Source: CAZIXN01 sp039180415
GTDB taxonomy: Bacteria; Planctomycetota; Phycisphaerae; Phycisphaerales; Phycisphaeraceae
DNA length: 64,000 bases
Assembly: GCA_039180415.1 (NCBI GenBank)
Contig: JBCDDH010000006.1
Span: forward strand, 1-64,000
Direction: 5' to 3'
Below the pieces are notes generated by a model. It saw only the letters and a program-made list of their open reading frames with translations, ran no database searches and was not told the DNA's origin. Positions 43,211 through 51,564 of this stretch are shown here, one piece after another. The position numbers were made by a program, and so were the translations under genes. Position 1 is the first letter of the stretch, and the number at the start of each line of letters is the position of its first letter.

Positions 43211-43283
43211 ATCGCCCGATTCCTTTCGGGAGGCGTGGGCCGCGCCGCTCCAGCCGTTCTAAGGGCGATCGGGCGTCCCACGC
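43211..43283 (-). promoter_or_regulatory. structured leader of RNase E/G or ptsI-rne spacer
   Basis: Within the 240-bp gap between ptsI and the RNase E/G start, ATCGCCCGAT (43211-43220) can pair with ATCGGGCG (43268-43275), while GCGTGGG (43233-43239) can pair with CCCACGC (43277-43283). The two pairings cross, so they would form a pseudoknot or exclude each other. If transcribed with RNase E/G this could be an autoregulatory leader. That is speculation. Confidence 0.35.
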
Positions 43284-43332
43284 GTGTTCGGTTGTGCCGA
43301 GGCCTGCCGGCCCGCTTCATCCAGCGGGGGGG

Positions 43333-45102
43333 TTAGTAGCCGATGGAACGCCCATCGAACGCCTCGGGCATGATTCTTCCTAACTCGTCACGGAGGTAAT
43401 TTAGCACCTCACGGTCGGTGTCGAACTGCGTGGCCTTGCGGGCCAGTCGGCGGCACTGGTCGATCGACACGGCCCGCAGCACCTGTTTGATCTCCGGGAT
43501 CGCGGGCGGGGTCATGGAGAATCGCCGCAACCCCAGGCCCAGCAAGAGCATGGTGAACTCCGGCTGGCCCGCCATTTCGCCGCACAGCGCGACGTCTGTA
43601 TCGGTTCTATCGGCGGTGCGGATGACGTCCTTGAGCAACTGGATCACGGCCGGGTGCGCCCCGGAATACAGCGACGCGATCCGCTCGTTGCCGCGGTCCA
43701 CCGCCAGGGTGTATTGAATCAGGTCGTTGGTGCCGATCGAGAAGAAGTCCACCTCGTCCGCGAAGGTCCGGCTTTGCAGCGCCGCGGAGGGCACCTCGAT
43801 CATCATGCCGATGGGGATACGCTCGGCGAGGGGGATGCCGGCGTCTTCGAGGTCTTCGCGGACGTCGCCGAGCACCATCTTGGCTTGACGCAGTTCCATG
43901 ACCTGCGAGATCAACGGGAACATGATTTTGACCGGCCCTTCGGTGGATGCCCGCAGGATCGCGCGGAGCTGCCGCTTGAACATCGGCAGGTTCTGGAGGC
44001 AAAGGCGGATGCTGCGGCAGCCGAGGAACGGGTTGCGTTCGTTGAGGTCTTCGCCGCCGAGTGCGCCCTGGGTGAGCTTGTCGGCACCCAGGTCGAGCGT
44101 GCGGACGGTGAGCGGCTTGCCGCCGAGGTTGCGGATCGCCTGGACGTAGTTTTCGTACTGCTCGTCTTCGGAAGGCTCGTGGTCGGAAGCGAGGTAGAGG
44201 AACTCGGTGCGATACAGGCCGATGCCGTGGGCGCCGTTGTCGAGCGCGTCGGGGATCTCGTTGGGGAACTCGATGTTGCCGTTGAGCTCGATGTCGGTGC
44301 CGTCGCGGGTTCGGGCGGGCAGGTCGCGCAGGGCTTTGCGGGACTCGGTGAGGCCGGCGATGCGCGCGATCTCGTTGCGGTATTCGAGCAGCTGGGCGGC
44401 GTCGGGGTCGGTGACGACCAAGCCGCGGTCGCCGTCGACGATGAGCGGTTGGCCGGTCATCAGCCGGTCGGTTGCGCCGCCAACGCCGACGATGGCGGGG
44501 ATGCCCAGCGCGTGGGCGAGGATGGCGGTGTGGCTGGTGCGGCCGCCCAGGTCGGTGACCAACGCGCGGACGTGGGTCTTGTCCAGGGTGGCGGTCTGGC
44601 TGGGCGTCAGGTCGTGGGCGACGACGACGCACGGCTTGTCGATGGAGCCCAGGCCGGCGTCGGCGCCGCCGGTGAGGTGCTTGAGGATGCGGCGTTGCAG
44701 GTCGTAGATGTCCGTGACCCGTTCGCGGAAGTACCGGTCCTGGTGGTTCAGGAACGTGTCGGCCAGCCGACGCAGCACGGCGTAGACGGCGTAGGCCGCG
44801 GTGACGCGGTCCGACTCGATCGCGTGGCGGAACTGCTTGGTCAGGTGCGGGTCTTGGAGCATGCCCGCGTGGAACGAGAAGATCTTGGCCAGCTCGGTGC
44901 CGAGCAGGTCTTCGGTTTTGCTCCGCAGCGACTCGACCTCGGCGACCGACGCTTCGAGCGCATCGCCGAGGTGATCGAGCTCGTCGGCGACGCGTTCCGG
45001 TTCGATGGTTTGCTTGCGCACCCGCAGCCGGTCGGCGTCCAGCACGAACGCCGGTGCGATCGCGATGCCGGGCGAAACCGGGATGCCTTTGTGGGTCTGC
45101 AT
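43333..45102 (-). CDS. ptsI: phosphoenolpyruvate-protein phosphotransferase (enzyme I)
   Basis: Enzyme I autophosphorylates from PEP and passes phosphate to HPr in the PTS. It is 589 residues, full length. The HPr-binding helical domain is at the N-terminus. The phosphorylated histidine is H191 in GGRTSHTAILA. The PEP-binding barrel has LYRTEFLYL, RTLDLGADK, NPFLGCRSIRLCL and GTNDLIQYTLAVDR, with the catalytic cysteine in ALCGEMAG. No GAF domain precedes it, so it is PtsI rather than PtsP type. No HPr or enzyme II gene is next to it. It may serve regulation as well as sugar uptake. Confidence 0.95.
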   Translation of the reverse strand: MQTHKGIPVSPGIAIAPAFVLDADRLRVRKQTIEPERVADELDHLGDALEASVAEVESLRSKTEDLLGTELAKIFSFHAGMLQDPHLTKQFRHAIESDRVTAAYAVYAVLRRLADTFLNHQDRYFRERVTDIYDLQRRILKHLTGGADAGLGSIDKPCVVVAHDLTPSQTATLDKTHVRALVTDLGGRTSHTAILAHALGIPAIVGVGGATDRLMTGQPLIVDGDRGLVVTDPDAAQLLEYRNEIARIAGLTESRKALRDLPARTRDGTDIELNGNIEFPNEIPDALDNGAHGIGLYRTEFLYLASDHEPSEDEQYENYVQAIRNLGGKPLTVRTLDLGADKLTQGALGGEDLNERNPFLGCRSIRLCLQNLPMFKRQLRAILRASTEGPVKIMFPLISQVMELRQAKMVLGDVREDLEDAGIPLAERIPIGMMIEVPSAALQSRTFADEVDFFSIGTNDLIQYTLAVDRGNERIASLYSGAHPAVIQLLKDVIRTADRTDTDVALCGEMAGQPEFTMLLLGLGLRRFSMTPPAIPEIKQVLRAVSIDQCRRLARKATQFDTDREVLNYLRDELGRIMPEAFDGRSIGY

Positions 45103-45138
45103 CGAGACAAGAGCCTAGCCGAATGTAGGATGCATCGG

Positions 45139-45654
45139 ATGCAGCGGATATGCGTAATCGGGCCGTGTGGGGCAGGCAAGAGCACGTTTGCGCGGGCGTT
45201 GGGCGAGCGTCTTGGGCTCCCGGGGGTGCACATGGATCGGCTGCAGTGGAAACCGGGCTGGGTGGAATCGAGCCGCGAAGAACTCGAGCGGCAGTTGTGT
45301 GAGGTGTTGGCGGAGCCGCGTTGGGTGATCGACGGGAACTACAGCGGCACGATGCCGATGCGGTTTGCGCGGGCGGACACGGTGGTCTTCCTGGACTTGC
45401 CGCGGTGGGTGTGTCGCTGGCGAGTGATCAAACGGACGGTCTTGGGTTGGAGGCGGACGCGGTGGGATATGAACCGAGGCTGTCCGGAACGCCTCGAGTG
45501 GGAGTTTCTGGTTTACGTCTGGCGGTTCCACCGGGATGCGCGTCCGCGGATTCTTGAACGGCTTGCGGATTTACCGGAGGGCGTGGAACTGATCACGCTG
45601 TGTCATCGGCAAGAGGTGCGGGAGTTTCTTGCGTCGGTGGGTAGGGCGCGATGA
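45139..45654 (+). CDS. P-loop kinase-like protein (adenylate kinase/FlaR-type)
   Basis: A 171-residue nucleotide-binding protein with the P-loop GPCGAGKST (residues 8-16), HMDRLQWKPGW and WVIDGNYSG, which mark the FlaR/topology-modulation group of small adenylate-kinase-like proteins. LDLPRWVCRWRVIKR acts as the Walker B/LID region. Substrate unknown. The ATG at 45139 has AGGA eight bases upstream; an ATG nine bases earlier is in frame but too near that site. It is divergent from ptsI. The 105 bases after it (45655-45759) hold nothing I can name. Confidence 0.82.
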   Translation: MQRICVIGPCGAGKSTFARALGERLGLPGVHMDRLQWKPGWVESSREELERQLCEVLAEPRWVIDGNYSGTMPMRFARADTVVFLDLPRWVCRWRVIKRTVLGWRRTRWDMNRGCPERLEWEFLVYVWRFHRDARPRILERLADLPEGVELITLCHRQEVREFLASVGRAR

Positions 45655-45759
45655 GTTGCGGGTTGGTGGGTTATTGCGGCGGGTCGGCGGGGTCGTTCAG
45701 GATCCACATCGTGGGGGCTGCGCGTGCTTGGGCGGAGCCGGCGCCGCGGTCGCTGGGCC

Positions 45760-46059
45760 TCAGGCCAAGTGCCAGCGCAGCGGCTTTTGATCGGCTTCTC
45801 GTGCGACGATGCCTTTGGCTTCGAGGTCCAGTTGCACGGTCTTGGCCCACCACCCGGATTTCTCGCCGTTCGGCCAGAGCGCCTGATCGCAGGCCTCCCT
45901 GACGGCCTCCAGCATCTGTTTTTGGGTCAGCCCCGGCGCGGTTTTGGGCAGAACCTTCAGCAACGCGTCACGCATCGCGTAGTACTTGATGGCATCGACG
46001 CGCGCGGTGTGCCCCGGCACGTTGACGTTTTCGACTTCGACCTTTTCGGCTTGGCCCAT
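45760..46059 (-). CDS. small conserved hypothetical protein (DUF6958-like)
   Basis: A 99-residue soluble protein. Blocks such as NVPGHTARVDAIKYYAMRDA, a helical LTQKQMLEAVREA and the C-terminal EKSGWWAKTVQLDLEAKGIV followed by KPLRWHL resemble a small winged-helix-like family that I believe is DUF6958. The label is uncertain. AAAGGAG upstream of the ATG at 46059 makes this start clear; the open frame upstream is unrelated. Confidence 0.65.
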   Translation of the reverse strand: MGQAEKVEVENVNVPGHTARVDAIKYYAMRDALLKVLPKTAPGLTQKQMLEAVREACDQALWPNGEKSGWWAKTVQLDLEAKGIVAREADQKPLRWHLA

Positions 46060-46199
46060 CCGGGTGCTCCTTTGGAAAACAAGTGATCGGGTTCTTGGCG
46101 GAGTTTTCCAGGGTACTACTGGGCGGGTCTTACTTTGCAGATCGTGGCTGCGTGAGGGAAAGCCCTGCAGGGACGCGTCGGGCGCTGGACCGCCTTCCT

Positions 46200-46613
46200 T
46201 CACGCATCTGGCAGCTTCAGAAACGCCGTCGCGTCGGTGAACCGTCCGAATCGGTGCTTGGCGTAAAAATCAACGGCTTCGGGTTCTGACACGAGGACCT
46301 GCTGTTTGAAGCCGAGATACTTTTCGCTCATGCGTTGAAGTAGTTCTGAGCCGATGCCGTGCCGTTGGTAGACCGGGCGGACCAGCAGGTAAGGGAAGTA
46401 CACGACGAGGTGGCCGTCAGAGATCGCGTTAGCCAGCCCCACCAACACGTCTCGATCCCAAGCGGACACGACCGCGTGCGAGCCTTCCAGCGCGCGGCAC
46501 AGCCGGGGCGGGTCCGCCGCGAGGTCGAGCCAGCGGTTCTCGGCAAAAAGCGAGGCGACTTGCTCAACCGGCAGGTCGCGCTGTTCGCGGAATTGGATGT
46601 CCGACGTGTTCAC
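46200..46613 (-). CDS. GNAT-family acetyltransferase coupled to metK
   Basis: A 137-residue acetyltransferase of the GNAT fold. YFPYLLVRPVYQRHGIGSELLQRM contains the acetyl-CoA loop (QRHGIGS), and the C-terminal EAVDFYAKHRFGRF is the usual Y-x-x-x-G/F turn. The start is GTG at 46613, overlapping the metK TGA (GTGA), so its synthesis is tied to metK. Substrate unknown. The 140 bases after its end contain only the start region of the next gene. Confidence 0.8.
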   Translation of the reverse strand: MNTSDIQFREQRDLPVEQVASLFAENRWLDLAADPPRLCRALEGSHAVVSAWDRDVLVGLANAISDGHLVVYFPYLLVRPVYQRHGIGSELLQRMSEKYLGFKQQVLVSEPEAVDFYAKHRFGRFTDATAFLKLPDA

Positions 46614-47926
46614 AGCCCGGCGGCTTTCTTGAGCTTCGCCGCGAGGTCGGTCTTCTCCCACGTGAAGGTCTCGTAGCTCTTGCCGTTCACGGTGATCTTC
46701 CCGGGCTTGCGGCCGAAGTGGCCGTGGGCGGCGGTGGGGGAGAAGATCGGGTTGCGGAGCTTGAGGTGCTTGAGGATGCCGCTGGGCGTGAGCGGGAAGT
46801 GCTCGCGGACGAGCTTGACGATTTCGGGTTCGGGGATCCGGCCGGTCTTGTAGGTGTCGACGTGGACGGACGTGGGCTCGGCGATGCCGATCGCGTAGGA
46901 GAGCTGCACCTCGCAGACGTCGCAGAGGCCGGCCTTGACGAGGTTCTTGGCGATGTACCGGCCCAGGTACGCGGCGCTGCGGTCGACCTTGGACGGGTCC
47001 TTGCCCGAGAACGCGCCGCCGCCGTGGCGACCGCGGCCGCCGTAGGTGTCGACGATGATCTTCCGGCCGGTGAGCCCGACGTCGCCGTGCGGCCCGCCGA
47101 TCTCGAACTGGCCCGTGGGGTTGACGAAGACCTTCACCGCGCCGGCGGGCACCTTGGTCTTCGCGGTGGGGTTGAACACCACCTTGGTGTTCTTCGCGTC
47201 GAAGTACTTGCCCTTGATCACCGGCTCGATGATGTGCTTGAACACGAGTTGGCCGAGCTTCTTCTGCTTCGCGTTGCCGTTCCACTCGGGCGTGTGCTGC
47301 GTGGAGAGCACGACGGTGTCGATGCGTAGCGGCCGGTTGTGGATGTCGTACTCGACCGTGACTTGGCTCTTCGCGTCGGGGCGCAGGCCCTTGATCAGCT
47401 TGCCGGCCTCACGCACCTTGGCGTGCTTCTCGACGAGCTTGTGTGACAGGTCGATGGGCAGCGGCATCAGGTCGGCCGTTTCTTTGCAGGCGAAGCCGAA
47501 CATCAGGCCCTGATCGCCCGCGCCCTGTTCGCTGTCCACGCCCTGCCCTTCGGTCACGCCCTGCGAGATGTCGGCCGACTGGCTGTGCATCGTGCGGACC
47601 ACGCCGCAGGTGTCGGCGTCGAACTTCATCCCCAGGTCGCCGACGTACCCGATCTTCTTGATCGTCTCGCGGACGGTGAACTCGGCGTTGTTCAGCGCCT
47701 CGACGGCCTTCTGGTTGTGCACCGTGATCTCGCCGCCGACCACCACCAGACCCGTGGTGCAGAAGGTCTCGCAGGCGACGCGGGCCTGCGGGTCCTGCGC
47801 GAGCAGGCTGTCGAGGATCGCGTCGGAGACCTGGTCGGACACCTTGTCGGGGTGGCCCATCGAGACCGATTCGGAGGTGAACAGGTAGTTCTCGTCGGGG
47901 GCGGCGGATTTCTTCGCGGGCGGCAT
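46610..47926 (-). CDS. metK: S-adenosylmethionine synthetase
   Basis: MetK makes SAM from methionine and ATP. It is 438 residues, longer than the usual 380-400. Signature motifs are GHPDKVSDQVSDAILD near the start, GAGDQGLMFG, the GGPHGDVGLTGRKIIVDTYGG region and the glycine-rich GGGAFSGKDPSKVDRSAAYLGRY. The ATG at 47926 is the natural start: earlier in-frame codons give no similarity. The bases before it read ACCTCCT on the minus strand, the complement of a Shine-Dalgarno site, so initiation must not rely on a normal one. No SAM riboswitch is visible in the 55-base gap to the next gene. Confidence 0.95.
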   Translation of the reverse strand: MPPAKKSAAPDENYLFTSESVSMGHPDKVSDQVSDAILDSLLAQDPQARVACETFCTTGLVVVGGEITVHNQKAVEALNNAEFTVRETIKKIGYVGDLGMKFDADTCGVVRTMHSQSADISQGVTEGQGVDSEQGAGDQGLMFGFACKETADLMPLPIDLSHKLVEKHAKVREAGKLIKGLRPDAKSQVTVEYDIHNRPLRIDTVVLSTQHTPEWNGNAKQKKLGQLVFKHIIEPVIKGKYFDAKNTKVVFNPTAKTKVPAGAVKVFVNPTGQFEIGGPHGDVGLTGRKIIVDTYGGRGRHGGGAFSGKDPSKVDRSAAYLGRYIAKNLVKAGLCDVCEVQLSYAIGIAEPTSVHVDTYKTGRIPEPEIVKLVREHFPLTPSGILKHLKLRNPIFSPTAAHGHFGRKPGKITVNGKSYETFTWEKTDLAAKLKKAAGL

Positions 47927-47981
47927 AGGAGGTCCAATAAAAGGTTCGGGGTTCAGCGGGACGGCGGTTATAGCCGTGCGG

Positions 47982-48491
47982 TCACGGCGACGCAATCCCC
48001 TGCAAATCAAGGCGGAGCTCGACTTCGTCGTCTTCGACCACGCCCGTCGGCTCGAACCCGAGTTTGCGGTAGAAGCCTTCCGGACCTCCTTCGCCGGGCA
48101 CGTAGCACGTCTTGAGGGTCACGCCGTCGGGCAGACGTCGGACTTCGTCCACGATCAGCGCGATCGCCGCCCGGCCGTAGCCCCGGCCCTGGTGCTCCGC
48201 GCCGACCATGAGCCGACACAGGAAATACGACGCGCGACCATCGGGGTCGTCGGGATGGCCCCGCTCCAGGATTTCGAGCATCACGAAACCCACCGGTCGG
48301 CCGTCGTGGCAGATCGCCCGAGGCCAGGCGCGGTCGGACTGGACGTAGGCCTGGGCGAGCGATCGCGCGTTGGTGGCGACGAAACGCCGCTGGTCGGCCC
48401 GGGTCTCCAACGCGAGGACCGCGCCCAGATTGGCCATCGTGATCGGCTCGAGCGTGACCGCAAACCCATCGTCGCGTCTTGGATTGGGCAT
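47982..48491 (-). CDS. GNAT-family N-acetyltransferase
   Basis: A 169-residue acetyltransferase. The acetyl-CoA binding loop is HQGRGYGRAAI after the strand ASYFLCRLMVG, followed by GPEGFYRKLGFEPTG, the hallmark of many GNATs. The composition suggests the group that acetylates polyamines or small amines (SpeG-like), but this is not certain. The frame opens 16 codons earlier; the ATG at 48491 has AGAGG upstream. It is divergent from the coiled-coil gene. Confidence 0.85.
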   Translation of the reverse strand: MPNPRRDDGFAVTLEPITMANLGAVLALETRADQRRFVATNARSLAQAYVQSDRAWPRAICHDGRPVGFVMLEILERGHPDDPDGRASYFLCRLMVGAEHQGRGYGRAAIALIVDEVRRLPDGVTLKTCYVPGEGGPEGFYRKLGFEPTGVVEDDEVELRLDLQGIASP

Positions 48492-48678
48492 GTCGTCGTG
48501 GCCTCTCGCGGGTTCTCGGACGTCGCGCGGCGTTTCCAAGCCGTCGCGGTCGGCCCGATAAGGGCGGGCTTCTTTCGGCTCATCGCGGCGTCCGGCTTGG
48601 CCCGAGATTCAGACTGTACCGCACCGCCGCATCCGTTCGGCCGCGCGGCTCCGACGAATCACTGATGGACCCTCTGCC

Positions 48679-49911
48679 ATGCCCGACGCCCGCTCTGCCG
48701 ACGACCTGACCGCCTTGCTGGACCGCGCTCGGCAGGAACGCTTCCGCCTGCTCGATCTCCTGAAGCAGTCCCGCGCCGCCGTCGCCGAGACCGCGGCGCA
48801 CATGCCGTCGACCAATCCATACGTCGCGCCCACGCCGCAGAGTCACCCGACGACCTATTCGGCCGAGACCGCGGAACGCTCGCTCACGGGGCTTCCCGGG
48901 GGGGATGTCCAGAAGCTGATCGAGAAGGTCGGCCGCCTGAACGACGCCGTGAACGCCCGCATGGAGAAGCTCGCCGCCGCCGAGACGCGAGTGAACGGCC
49001 GGATCGACACGCTCGAACGTCTCGAGTTGAAGCTGACCAACGTGGCCGAGCGTTTCGAGTCGCTGGTGAACGACGCGAAGGAGTCCCGCCGGGTGCTCGA
49101 GCCCGCGTTGGACGAGGCCGAGGCCCGCGGCGCGGAATTGCGGGCGATCACCGAAGGTTTGCAAGCCCACGCCCACGAGCTCGCCAAGAACGTGGACCAG
49201 CGTTTGGCCGAGCAGACCGCCGACTTCGAGCGCAAGCTCGACGCGCACCACGAACGCCTGACGCAGGAACAGATCGCCGAGCATCAGAGCTTCGCCGACG
49301 CCGTGTCTCGCCAGAAGCAGAACCACCTCGACCAGCTCGCGCGGGAGCTTTCCGAGAAGCGAGCCGAGCTGATCGAGCAGTACGCCCAAGTGCGCGACGA
49401 GCTGGCCCAACGCTTCAAACAGGAGCAGCAGGACGCGTTGATCGACGCCGAGCAGGCGGGCATCGTCGAGGTCGGCAATTTGCGGGAGAAGCTCTCGGGG
49501 ATGCTGCGGGAGACCGTCGGCGAGGCCGAGTCTCACGGCCACAGCGCGCTGGCGACGGTGCGGGAGCAGGTGGTCCAGGCGATGGGCCGGGCCGACGACG
49601 TGCACCGATCGCTCAAGCAGCGGCTGGATAAGACACTTGCCGGCTACGACACCAACGTCGCCGACAAGCTCGCCGCGACCGACGACGACCTGCTGATCCG
49701 CGGGCAGAAGCTCGACGAACGCTTGGCCGGGTTGGCGGACCTGTTCGACCACCAGGCGGACCAGATCCTCGACGATCTGAAAGGCCGGGCCAACACGATG
49801 CTCGACCAGATGGCCGCGAGCCTGGACGTGCCCGCCAAGGCCGGGCGGGACGCGGCGTCGGGCGCGACGCCCGGGGGCGTCGAGGAGAACCCGCAACTCC
49901 GCGTCGCCTGA
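48679..49911 (+). CDS. large coiled-coil protein of unknown function
   Basis: A 410-residue soluble protein, almost wholly helical from residue 75 onward, with heptad-like Leu/Ala/Arg/Glu patterns (VGRLNDAVNARMEKL, ERLTQEQIAEH, QLARELSEKRAELIEQYAQV). There is no membrane span or signal. The N-terminal 70 residues hold a short helix (LTALLDRARQERFRLLDLL) and a Pro/Ser-rich linker. The C-terminus is Gly/Ala-rich and unstructured. It recalls methyl-accepting or cytoskeletal coiled-coil proteins but lacks their hairpin motif. No family recognised. It stands alone between two minus-strand genes. Confidence 0.75.
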   Translation: MPDARSADDLTALLDRARQERFRLLDLLKQSRAAVAETAAHMPSTNPYVAPTPQSHPTTYSAETAERSLTGLPGGDVQKLIEKVGRLNDAVNARMEKLAAAETRVNGRIDTLERLELKLTNVAERFESLVNDAKESRRVLEPALDEAEARGAELRAITEGLQAHAHELAKNVDQRLAEQTADFERKLDAHHERLTQEQIAEHQSFADAVSRQKQNHLDQLARELSEKRAELIEQYAQVRDELAQRFKQEQQDALIDAEQAGIVEVGNLREKLSGMLRETVGEAESHGHSALATVREQVVQAMGRADDVHRSLKQRLDKTLAGYDTNVADKLAATDDDLLIRGQKLDERLAGLADLFDHQADQILDDLKGRANTMLDQMAASLDVPAKAGRDAASGATPGGVEENPQLRVA

Positions 49912-49938
49912 CCGGTCGGGGGATCCGTGTGTCTCCCG

Positions 49939-50685
49939 CTACGCGTCCAGAACGCGCCGGCGATCGTCACCTTTCAGGTCTCGGATCGCGTAGAGCGTCA
50001 CGACGCTGGACACGCCCTGTCGGCGAAGACCGCTGACGTAGTCGATCACCCGCTCACGGTCGCCCCGCATCAGGTCCTTGAGGCACCAGCCGACACCCTT
50101 GCGCACCATGTCTTCCTCGTCGAACTTCAGGCGTTCGCAATTCGCCAGGGCGGCGTCGTGGAAGCGCCCCGATTCGGCGACCTTACGGGTATACAGGACG
50201 ACGCTCGCACGCCGCAGCCAGAGATCAGGGTCCTGGCTCCAGCCCGAAGCTCGCTCGACGACCGGCCGTGGATGACGCATCAGAACCTTCTGCAATAGCT
50301 TGCCCGCGAAGCCGTCGATCTTGCTCCAGCCGTAGAGCTTGCGGAAGAGAGCCTCGAGTTCGTCGAGGCGTTCGGGCGTGAAGTAGTCGTCCATGGGCAG
50401 CAAGAGCTCGAGCGCGATCGTCTTCTGCTCTCCGTACCCGGAGTCGATCAACGCGCGGGCGAGTTCCAACGCTCGATCGCGGGGCAACGCCTTGAAGGTC
50501 TTTCGATAGTCCTTCAGCAAAGCGCGCATGGCCGGCATGCGGACGCCGTATCCCCGGTACCGAGGATCGGGTTCGTTGGCGTCGGCGGCGTAGAGGCTGC
50601 CTTGGCTCAATACTCGCAGCCGCGCATCCAGTTCGCGCTGCAATTCGGACGGGCTCATCTCGGCCGAGTCCAGGCGGTTCGGCAT
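49939..50685 (-). CDS. DNA alkylation repair protein (AlkD-like HEAT fold)
   Basis: A 248-residue all-helical protein of the DNA alkylation repair family. YRGYGVRMPAMRALLKDYRK near the N-terminus, IDSGYGEQKTIALELLLP, then WSKIDGFAGKLLQKVLMRHP and EDMVRKGVGWCLKDL are the usual HEAT-repeat landmarks, including the W and D residues that line the DNA-facing cleft. AlkD-type enzymes excise N3- and N7-alkyl purines without base flipping. The start is ATG at 50685 with GGAG eight bases upstream. The 95 bases upstream of it hold no gene. Confidence 0.85.
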   Translation of the reverse strand: MPNRLDSAEMSPSELQRELDARLRVLSQGSLYAADANEPDPRYRGYGVRMPAMRALLKDYRKTFKALPRDRALELARALIDSGYGEQKTIALELLLPMDDYFTPERLDELEALFRKLYGWSKIDGFAGKLLQKVLMRHPRPVVERASGWSQDPDLWLRRASVVLYTRKVAESGRFHDAALANCERLKFDEEDMVRKGVGWCLKDLMRGDRERVIDYVSGLRRQGVSSVVTLYAIRDLKGDDRRRVLDA

Positions 50686-50786
50686 CCGCACGTCTCCTTC
50701 GCTTCACGGGTGTTCTCGGCAGGCCCGGCCGCGGAGAGCAACTCGGCCGCCGCCGCCCGCAGTTCCGCGTCACCTGATCCGCCTCG

Positions 50787-51419
50787 TCAATCCGTGGGGC
50801 GATCCGGTTCCGCGGGCGCTTCGATGCGCCGCAGTTCCAGCGCGTCGCTGTATGCGTCCGGCTCGTCCAGCAACTCCACCACGAACACCTGCAACGCTTC
50901 GGTCGGCGCGGTCAGCACGACCACGTCGTCCTCGACCACCGTGTGCGCGATCCGGCTCGGGTCCGCCTCCAGCGCCTCGGCCAACCAGTCTTGGTCGATG
51001 CCGCGTAACCGCAGCGTCGGTTCGATCTGTTCGACGTGCAGGATCCCGTGCGCGGGCAGCAGGTGCAGCTGGTAATACACCGAGGCGTCCAGCTCCGGCC
51101 GCTCCGGGAACAGGTCCAGGAAACGGTGCCCGTCGATCTCGACGAGGCGGGCAACGAACTCGCCCGGGTCGCCTTCTTCCTCCTGCAGCGTCAGCCGGTA
51201 CGCGTGTTCGCCGTCGTCGATCGTCTCGAATTGCCAGAAGCCTTCGGGCCCTCCGCCGTCTTTGTGTTCGGCCCACATGCCGACGAGCGCCGGGTCGAAC
51301 GTCCCGCGCTGCGGCGAGTAGAGCGGATGCAGCGAAACGACGACGCAGCCCGTGGCGGCGACCACGGCGATCAGCACGCCCGCCAGGATCACGGATTTGA
51401 TTTTCGGGGCGGTTCGCAC
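50787..51419 (-). CDS. lipoprotein of unknown function
   Basis: About 210 residues. After a short N-terminus (VRTAPKIKSVILAGVLIAVV) comes a lipobox AATGC, so it is anchored by its cysteine at about residue 25. The mature part (LHPLYSP, then GMWAEHKDGGGPEGFWQFET, LFPERPELDASVYYQLHLLPAHGIL-like beta strands) looks like a lipocalin-like small beta barrel seen in some exported bacterial proteins, but no family is certain. The GTG at 51419 has GGGAG ten bases upstream; an earlier in-frame start would put a non-hydrophobic stretch before the signal. Confidence 0.7.
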   Translation of the reverse strand: MRTAPKIKSVILAGVLIAVVAATGCVVVSLHPLYSPQRGTFDPALVGMWAEHKDGGGPEGFWQFETIDDGEHAYRLTLQEEEGDPGEFVARLVEIDGHRFLDLFPERPELDASVYYQLHLLPAHGILHVEQIEPTLRLRGIDQDWLAEALEADPSRIAHTVVEDDVVVLTAPTEALQVFVVELLDEPDAYSDALELRRIEAPAEPDRPTD

Positions 51420-51564
51420 GAGGGGGCACTCCCTTTCGTCGGTGGTGACACACACGCCAAGCCGCATTTTGTCGCGCCCACAGGACACGTACGGCTAGGG
51501 GTTTCCCGCGCGCGTGTTGACATATCGAGATTGAAATCGGTTTTTGTTTGGGTAAGCTCGGAGC

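Noticed and set aside
47927..47981. SAM riboswitch before metK
   Set aside because: The gap to the next gene is only 55 bases and shows no conserved riboswitch core.
50692..50786. In-frame continuation past the lipoprotein stop that looks coding
   Set aside because: Readthrough would give an Ala-rich tail, but it runs into the AlkD-like gene start, and GC-rich spacer DNA often looks like this. No evidence for recoding.
51517..51545. TTGACA upstream of the Y-family polymerase, with a weak ATT-GA-AAT inverted repeat
   Set aside because: No matching -10 box at a normal distance and no recognisable LexA-type site; too weak to call as a promoter or SOS box.
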